Origin: Chlorops oryzae
Taxonomy: Eukaryota; Arthropoda; Insecta; Diptera; Chloropidae
Length of the DNA: 64,000 nt
Direction of reading: 5' to 3'
Assembly: GCA_020466095.1 (NCBI GenBank)
Contig: CM035807.1
Span: 79,752,351 to 79,816,350 of the forward strand
Made by a program: the position numbers and the translations under genes. Under the pieces are notes generated by a model that made no database searches, was not told the DNA's origin, and saw only the letters and a list, made by a program, of their open reading frames with translations. Below are positions 58,110-64,000 of this stretch, in pieces. Numbering within the stretch: the first letter of the stretch is position 1; each line of letters begins with the position of its first letter.

Positions 58110-60540
58110 GGATATATAGTATGCATTTATGTATACTAAAAATTATTTCTTTCGAATACAAAGATGGAATTCAAATCAGTGATGTGCACAGTCAGATACT
58201 GTTTTAAAATTGATTGTATTTTCTTTGATTTAAAAATTTGCTTCCATTGGACTGATGTGATTTGGAAATAGCTGAGAATGTTTCATTATTGAAACCATTG
58301 TTGCTTCCATTTCTGCTTTGAATTTCTCCGAAAAGGAGTTTTTAGCTTTTGTCGTTGTTTTGTTTCACTGTATGGAAAAGTAAGAACCTTAAGCTTGTCT
58401 GCTTTAATGATTTTTATTGTTGTAGCATCGTTAAAATTAACTAGTGCTAAATAAATGAAACGAATGCAAAAAAACATCTTCGCTCGTTTACACCATCTGT
58501 GAAAATGTATTAAGCGATGCTGTCATTACCACCTTCCACCCAACATAAAATTAAATAAAAAAGAAAACATTTAGGCACAAGGTGCAGCACATCAGCTCAA
58601 TCCGAGGAAAAAGGACTGGCATTTCAAAAAGGACTTTGCTTTTCTTACCTTTGAATCGTTCAAAAACTCTTCTCAACTCGTAAAGGAGTCATTATCTGGG
58701 CCCAATTTTACTTCGCTTTGAAAACATTTTTCGGTTTTAGCATTTCAGCTTCTCAGCCTTGTGTGATTATTAAAAAATATGACAAATTTCTTTTATTTTT
58801 ATTTTTTTAATTTTTATTAGTACCTAATATGTATATTAGAAAATATTTGTCATTTGAATTTTTATGAATTCCTAACACATTCCCATTGTACTACAAATGA
58901 TGCAAAATTCAGAGACGACATAACAAAAGTGAATTTGGCTCTCGGAAGACTGTGCCGTTTGGCACATCAACTTCAATTAAGTAAATATTTCAGTTGTGAA
59001 AAACTTCTTCCAGCTAGTCATGTTCATTTTGAAGTTATTCCTTGTCGCTTGTTTACTCTATGCTTATTTACTTAGTAACAGTCAAACAGACTTTCTTGAC
59101 AAACACTCTCGCGACTTGGCAGCAGCAGCAATAGTCCCAATAATTCTAACAAGCTTAGCAGCACCAACGGCCTTCTAAATGAAGAGTGTCTGAATCATCA
59201 TCGTCATGGTCGTCGTCGTCGTCGTTATAGTCAGTCAACAGGCATTGCTCGAACTTCCGCACACGCACGACCCCTTTTTAAGGCTCCAAACTTCATCTCA
59301 TTCTCCGTAAACTTTAAGTTCTTGATCGTATTCATTAGGCACGCTGGTCATTCACTGAAATGCAGTGCTCACACACTTCGACGTTGGTAACTAAGTGGCA
59401 GTGGCAGTGGAAAAAGAAGTGGAAGCACAACACTTGTCTATACACTTTTAGTACTTTATTTGTTAAAACTTTTTGTTGTTCTTTTCATTTCTTTGCTGTT
59501 CTAAGTTCTTATTTGTTGCCCTTTTTTATTTGTTATACCTACATATACTTATTGGATTCTGGTATATACTGGTTTGCCTGTTTATCACATCCTCGCATCG
59601 CATCCCATATGGCCGTTTTCTATGACAAGCGAAAAGTGTTGTTACATTTTAAGAGTCGTTTTTGTTAACTCCTTATGTTATAACCGAAAGGTATAGCTAT
59701 GTCTTAAACACAATGAACATTGTCTTTCGAACACACACTATGTCCGTCTTGCTGGGTTTTTCTACCGTCTGTTTGGTCCTTGCCGACCAACTTTTTCAAG
59801 CATTGGCGCTCAGCGTTCCTGTTCGATTAGAGCGAGCAGTATTAGCTTTCAATGTTAACGACCTTTTTCATTAGTTCTTCATTCTTTTTAGGAAAGAATA
59901 ACTTATAGATACAATAGCACAATAATGCTATTTTAAGTATTGCTCTGATGGGAATCTTATAGTTTGAACAGGAATATGAAAACTTTGTCAACAAATGCTG
60001 TGATCAATATATGATTATTTGTAAGATTTAATTAAGACATCAATATTTATTACTCAGACAATTCACAAGGTCTTCCAAAATCTCTTTGAAATTTATCCCC
60101 AGGTAAAATGAGTATTTTTAGAGGTACATTTTTTATTGTGTAGTTCATTGCGCACAGCCATGGCGTTTTGGGGTTACAAATCAAACCCAAAGCAAAAGTT
60201 TTGTGGCACCTATATATGTACTACCAAAACCTCTATCAAATCAACACCTTTCTTTTGCGACTGATTTGTTGAGGCATAATCTATGCGGTTTGAGTGGAAT
60301 TTTTTTGAATTTTTGAATAAATTAAAATAAAAACTATCTTATTTTAATATAATTATAAGTATATAATTTATATTATAAAAACTGCTATTTTCAAAAAAAT
60401 AACAATTTTGTGGCTGATAAAATTTTATTTATATCTACTATACTCTACCTACTGCCTACTACAGTTGACACCTGATAGTGTGAACTAAATTATACAAGGC
60501 CTTTTCGAATAGGCTGTTCACACAATTGACGCTCAATTTT
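58110..60540. other. AT-rich stretch, no gene seen
   Basis: No supported gene. A (GTC)n run lies near 59209-59226. Confidence 0.5.
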
Positions 60541-60624
60541 TATACCCAGCGTAAGCAGAGTATATTAGTTTTGTGCGAATCTTGTAACAGCCAGAACTAA
60601 GCTCCGTTGATATAGACATATATA

Positions 60625-61912
60625 TTAGTTGTAGTAAAAAGAAATCCATTATTTTTCCAATAGATGGCGTTATTTATCTGCATCTCGCGTTGTATAAGTC
60701 CGATCGTGTTCCGCTAGGGGGCATTAGAAAGATGACAGTTCCTACTAAAAAAGCTTTTTTGACACTTTTTTGATTGATTGATTCAGTTTTGGTTGAGAGC
60801 TTGTCAAAGATGGACATCAGCAAAGAGAAAATTCGCTACATTTTACAGTTTTTCTTCGATAAGGGAGAAAACGCAAGCCAGGCGGCTGAAAATGTGAATA
60901 GCGTTTATGGACCTGATACTGTAACAGCCAATCATGCGCAATTTTGGTTTCGTCGATTCCGTTCCGGTAACTTCGATGTCAAGGATGCACCACGCACTGG
61001 AAGGCCAATTGTCGAAAATGTCCATAAAATCATGGAAATTATCGAGTCCGACCGTCATGTTAGCACTGTTTCGATTGCAAAAGAGCTAAAGATTGCACAA
61101 AAAACCGTTTGGAACCATTTGAATAAGGCTGGATACACAAAGAAGCTCGATGTATGGGTGCCACACGAGTTAACGCAAAAAAACCTCATAGACCGAATTT
61201 CCATCTGCGAATCGCTGCTGAACCGCAACAAAATCGACCCATTTCTGAAGCGGTTCGTGACTGGTGATGAAAAGTGGGTCACTTACGACAACGTCAAGCG
61301 AAAACGGTCGTGGTCGAAACACGGTGAACCGGCGGAAACGGTGGCCAAGCCAGGATTTACGGCCAGGAAGGTTTTGCTGTGTGTTTGGTGGGATTGGCAG
61401 GGAATTATCTACTATGAGCTGCTCCCATACGGCAAAACTTTTAACTCGGAACTCTACTGTCAACAATTGGACCGTCTGAAGGAAGCAATCGCCCATAAGC
61501 GGCCAGCTTTGGCCAATAGGAGAGGAATTGTGTTCCATCAAGACAACGCCAGCCCACACACATCGATAGTGACTCGCCAGAAGCTCCGGGAGTTTGGTTG
61601 GGAGGTTCTTCTGCATCCACCTTATAGTCCGGACCTGGCACCAAGTGATTACCATCTGTTCCTGTCCATGGCGAACAATTTTGCTGGTGAAACATTCGCT
61701 TCAAGAGAGGCTTCTGAAATTCGACTGTCTCAATTTTTTGCTAATAGGAACGAGGGCTTCTATGAGAGAGGCATAATGAAATTACCTTTAAAATGGCAAC
61801 AAGTTATCGAACAAAACGGCGCATATTTGACCTAAATCGGGTCATTCTAACTATCTTAAATAAAGCCCTCAATTTAATGCAAAAATAATGGATTTCTTTT
61901 TACTACACCTAA
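60625..61912 (+). mobile_element. Complete mariner transposon
   Basis: 1288 bp with 32-bp terminal inverted repeats that differ at one position (left TTAGTTGTAG..., right inverse TTAGGTGTAG..., both continuing AAAGAAATCCATTATTTTT). TA duplications lie at 60623-60624 and 61913-61914. It carries one uninterrupted transposase gene. Length, TIR size, TA target and protein all fit an autonomous mariner that inserted recently into the DINE-like element. Confidence 0.92.
60810..61835 (+). CDS. mariner transposase (DD34D), apparently intact
   Basis: 341 codons from ATG at 60810; the open frame upstream has no ATG. It catalyses cut-and-paste transposition by binding the TIRs through two N-terminal helix-turn-helix units (about residues 5-105, joined by the GRP linker at 64-66) and cleaving with an RNase H-like domain. 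Diagnostic sequence: WVPHEL (116-121), TGDEKW with Asp153, HQDNASPH with Asp245, YSPDLAPSD with Asp280. Asp245 and Asp280 are separated by 34 residues, the mariner DD34D signature. The length is typical (about 340-350). The closest subfamily by eye is mellifera-like, a judgement to be tested. No frameshift or stop is seen, unlike the copy at 46-47 kb. Confidence 0.93.
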   Translation: MDISKEKIRYILQFFFDKGENASQAAENVNSVYGPDTVTANHAQFWFRRFRSGNFDVKDAPRTGRPIVENVHKIMEIIESDRHVSTVSIAKELKIAQKTVWNHLNKAGYTKKLDVWVPHELTQKNLIDRISICESLLNRNKIDPFLKRFVTGDEKWVTYDNVKRKRSWSKHGEPAETVAKPGFTARKVLLCVWWDWQGIIYYELLPYGKTFNSELYCQQLDRLKEAIAHKRPALANRRGIVFHQDNASPHTSIVTRQKLREFGWEVLLHPPYSPDLAPSDYHLFLSMANNFAGETFASREASEIRLSQFFANRNEGFYERGIMKLPLKWQQVIEQNGAYLT

Positions 61913-62552
61913 TATATATTCTTGATCAGGATCAAAAACTGAATCGATTTAGACATGTCCGTCTGTGGTTGGATCTCCTCAGAAACGGCTGGACCAACCA
62001 AGTCGAAATTTGGCACACAGCTATATCAGGATCCGAGCATGATCTATGCAAAAAATCGCAGACATCCGCCCACTGCCACGTCCACAAATGAATTTAATGT
62101 GTTTTCAGTAAACTGTTTGTAACTTGCGAACCACTGAGCACATTCCATTGATATTTGGTGTACTTATAAACTACAAAAAGGGACATATCCTGGAAAAAAT
62201 CGACTTCGTCCTCCTCGAGACACGCCCACAAAAAAGCTCACAAATAAGGGTTTATCGTAGCTTGTGAAGTAAAAGGCGTAGAAGCTTCAATTTTGCAGCA
62301 TAGGTTGACAAAAGGGAATGAAAGGTGTAGGAAAAAAATTTTTGTGGCCCGCCCACTGCCACGCCCACAAATGGAGATTTTTCGTAACTTACGAAGCATA
62401 AGGCGTAGAACGAGCACGTTCCGTCCACTGTCAAGCATACACACATTAATTTTGTGTAACTTTCGTACGGAAAGGCAAAACATAGTGCGCCAATAATTTC
62501 GGGACGCTGGGTATTTCAAAGTCGGGCTTGACCGATTTTAGCTTTCTTATTT

Positions 62553-64000
62553 GTTTTATGTTTAGTTTGGTTTATTTTGTTGAAATGAGTAAAAGCTCAA
62601 TTTATAAAAGAAAGTTCTATAAGGACCTTTGTTTCTAATACTCCCCTAACAGTTCTTAAACGGCCCCCTCGCGAAAAGGTCGAATACCATCGTAATCTGA
62701 TGTATAAGTCCCAGTCTATGTGTTCAGAATGTCGAAGTGTTCACTTTATCCGCTGCTTTTAATTAAAGTCTTATTGAATCTAAAGTGGACAGTCAATGGT
62801 TTAAGGCTCAAGAGAAAAAATTATACCCACAAAAAGGATATTCATCATATTGTATGTCAAAATAATTCATGCAATTCTAAACGTATACTTGTATATATTA
62901 TTATGATTTATGACGTTATATTAACTTTCGAGCTATTCTTCTCATTAGTAGAAGACATCCTATTATGAGAAAGTCCTTGGACAGATTGATTTGTTTTCTC
63001 GAACCATGTTAAAAGGCCTTACTTTAAAATTGACAAATAGCTTAATACTGTAATAAAGTAGGAAAAATTTTAATTTAATATATAAAAAGAAGTTTCAAAA
63101 TATCAGTATTTTCATTTTTAGTATTTCAAATGCACATTTTTCAATTCCAAGAACAGCATAAATGTCACATTATTGTGATATTGTTTACGTAGGTATTGCA
63201 CAAGCATTGTGGGCTCATCCTGTGGGCTTATGCGAGTAAATTCGTCAATATTTTTAATACTTTCTGATATGAAAAATAGTTTTTTTTCCATGGACATTGA
63301 ACATTGAACACAAACAATGGTTTTATTTCTGCAGACCTGATAATTTGTTTTTGATTTATCATGGAAGCATTGATTGATTTTGAAATGTAATCCATTAGTC
63401 CAATTGGAATTTTATTAGATAAAAATTATACATTCGTCCGTAGATTAACTTTACACATTCATTTTTCTGAGAAAATCGTATGCATAAATGTCAATTAAAA
63501 GTCAATTTATTGATTTCATATTAAAAGTTCTTTTCAACTTATTGCAAACAATCAACTTTAAGCATTGCATTTGCGGACGAGAAACTTTTTTATACGGGGA
63601 TTGTTTTAAGTCGACAAAACAATGTTACGAATGAAAGGAACTTTTCTATTCTATGAATTTTTATGAGAATAAGAGTTTGTCTGTTTAAATCAGTATTTCG
63701 ATTTTTATACCCAAAGTTTTGTTGTTGTTTCGGAAATATTACAATACAAATGAAAAGAAAAAAAAAAAATGGAACGCGCTTTTCCCTTATTTTTTTTATT
63801 TATTTATTTAATTTTGGGGTTGTAAATCACTTTCTTGGGTGCTTCTCAACCTCTTTTGCGACAAAGTTTCGGCAACACTGCTTTTATTAGCTAGCTAGTC
63901 CATGTTGAGCAATGAGTACATTTGTATATATGTATATTAATATGTATATAATCAGGTCTGTCATCGTCTTTGTATTGATTTCAACGAGGGCTGGACTTTT
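62553..64000. other. AT-rich stretch to the window end, no gene seen
   Basis: No supported gene, RNA or transposon ends. An A-run lies near 63755 and a T-rich run near 63790-63811. Confidence 0.5.

Larger units (their letters stand above)
60541..62552 (+). mobile_element. DINE-like family B element split by the intact mariner
   Basis: Starts TATACCCAGCGTAAGCAGAG after a T-run. After the mariner it continues with TCGATTTAGACATGTCCGTC, GCCCACTGCCACG repeats, the inverse complement ACGCTGGGTAT of its own start, a GGGCTTGACC tail and TTATTTG followed by T's. This is the same architecture as family A (start complement near the 3' end, T-rich junctions), with a much shorter GTCT core. Confidence 0.65.

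Noticed and set aside
61055..61704. Minus-strand frames across the intact mariner
   Set aside because: Antisense shadows of the transposase gene.
1..64000. CRISPR arrays, prophage, operons or bacterial promoters
   Set aside because: None seen. Regularly spaced repeats here are microsatellites or transposon arrays, and the genome context is eukaryotic.

Overview
The window looks like AT-rich, gene-poor nuclear DNA of a dipteran fly. A tephritid-type fruit fly is an inference, not something the sequence proves. The reasons are: a DD34D mariner of about 1.3 kb, Helentron-derived mini-me/DINE-1-like elements with a (GTCY)n core, a Penelope-like GIY-YIG endonuclease fragment, a fly-type CAAAATG start context, a possible intron of about 64 nt, and dense fly-style microsatellites. 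There are no bacterial features, no operons and no CRISPR.

Only one convincing host-type protein gene is present: a single open frame of 1023 codons on the + strand at 31426-34497. It encodes a cysteine-rich N-terminus, two (possibly three) diverged copies of a papain-fold-like module that seem to lack catalytic residues, an acidic block, a Gly/Lys-rich block and a 23-residue tandem repeat. I do not recognise a named orthologue. A second, weaker candidate at 11174-11566 is a diverged SKP1-family (SCF ubiquitin ligase adaptor) gene or pseudogene that lacks the F-box-binding C-terminus.

The rest is a layered graveyard of transposable elements, and several insertion events can be read directly because the target is still recognisable on both sides. 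From left to right: a TAA-flanked Harbinger-like MITE (0.2-1.1 kb) and a palindrome (1.6-1.8 kb); a TIR element (9.05-9.3 kb); a 684-bp tandem duplication (9.57-10.87 kb); a dispersed repeat copied in inverse orientation (14.0 and 19.4 kb); DINE-like family A (14.4, 30.1 and 43.5 kb); a TA-flanked MITE (15.45 kb) with a second copy buried in a 1.75-kb TIR element (23.4-25.1 kb); a Penelope-like fragment ending in a hammerhead-like ribozyme motif (25.3-26.0 kb); small MITEs at 36.4, 37.1 and 50.1 kb; a CACTG-ended element carrying two tRNA-like sequences (40.9-42.1 kb) inserted in a DINE-like family B copy; a decayed mariner (46.0-47.3 kb); two hAT-like elements that both hit ATACATAC (47.96 and 53.49 kb); a 2.1-kb element with subterminal AT-rich repeat arrays (56.0-58.1 kb); and an apparently intact mariner (60.6-61.9 kb) inside another DINE-like family B copy.

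The genes do not form an evident pathway. The most interesting protein is the multi-module pseudo-peptidase-like gene. The most interesting nucleic-acid features are the Penelope hammerhead motif and the CACTG-ended elements with subterminal arrays and tRNA-like cargo. Identity estimates are by eye; no searches were run.
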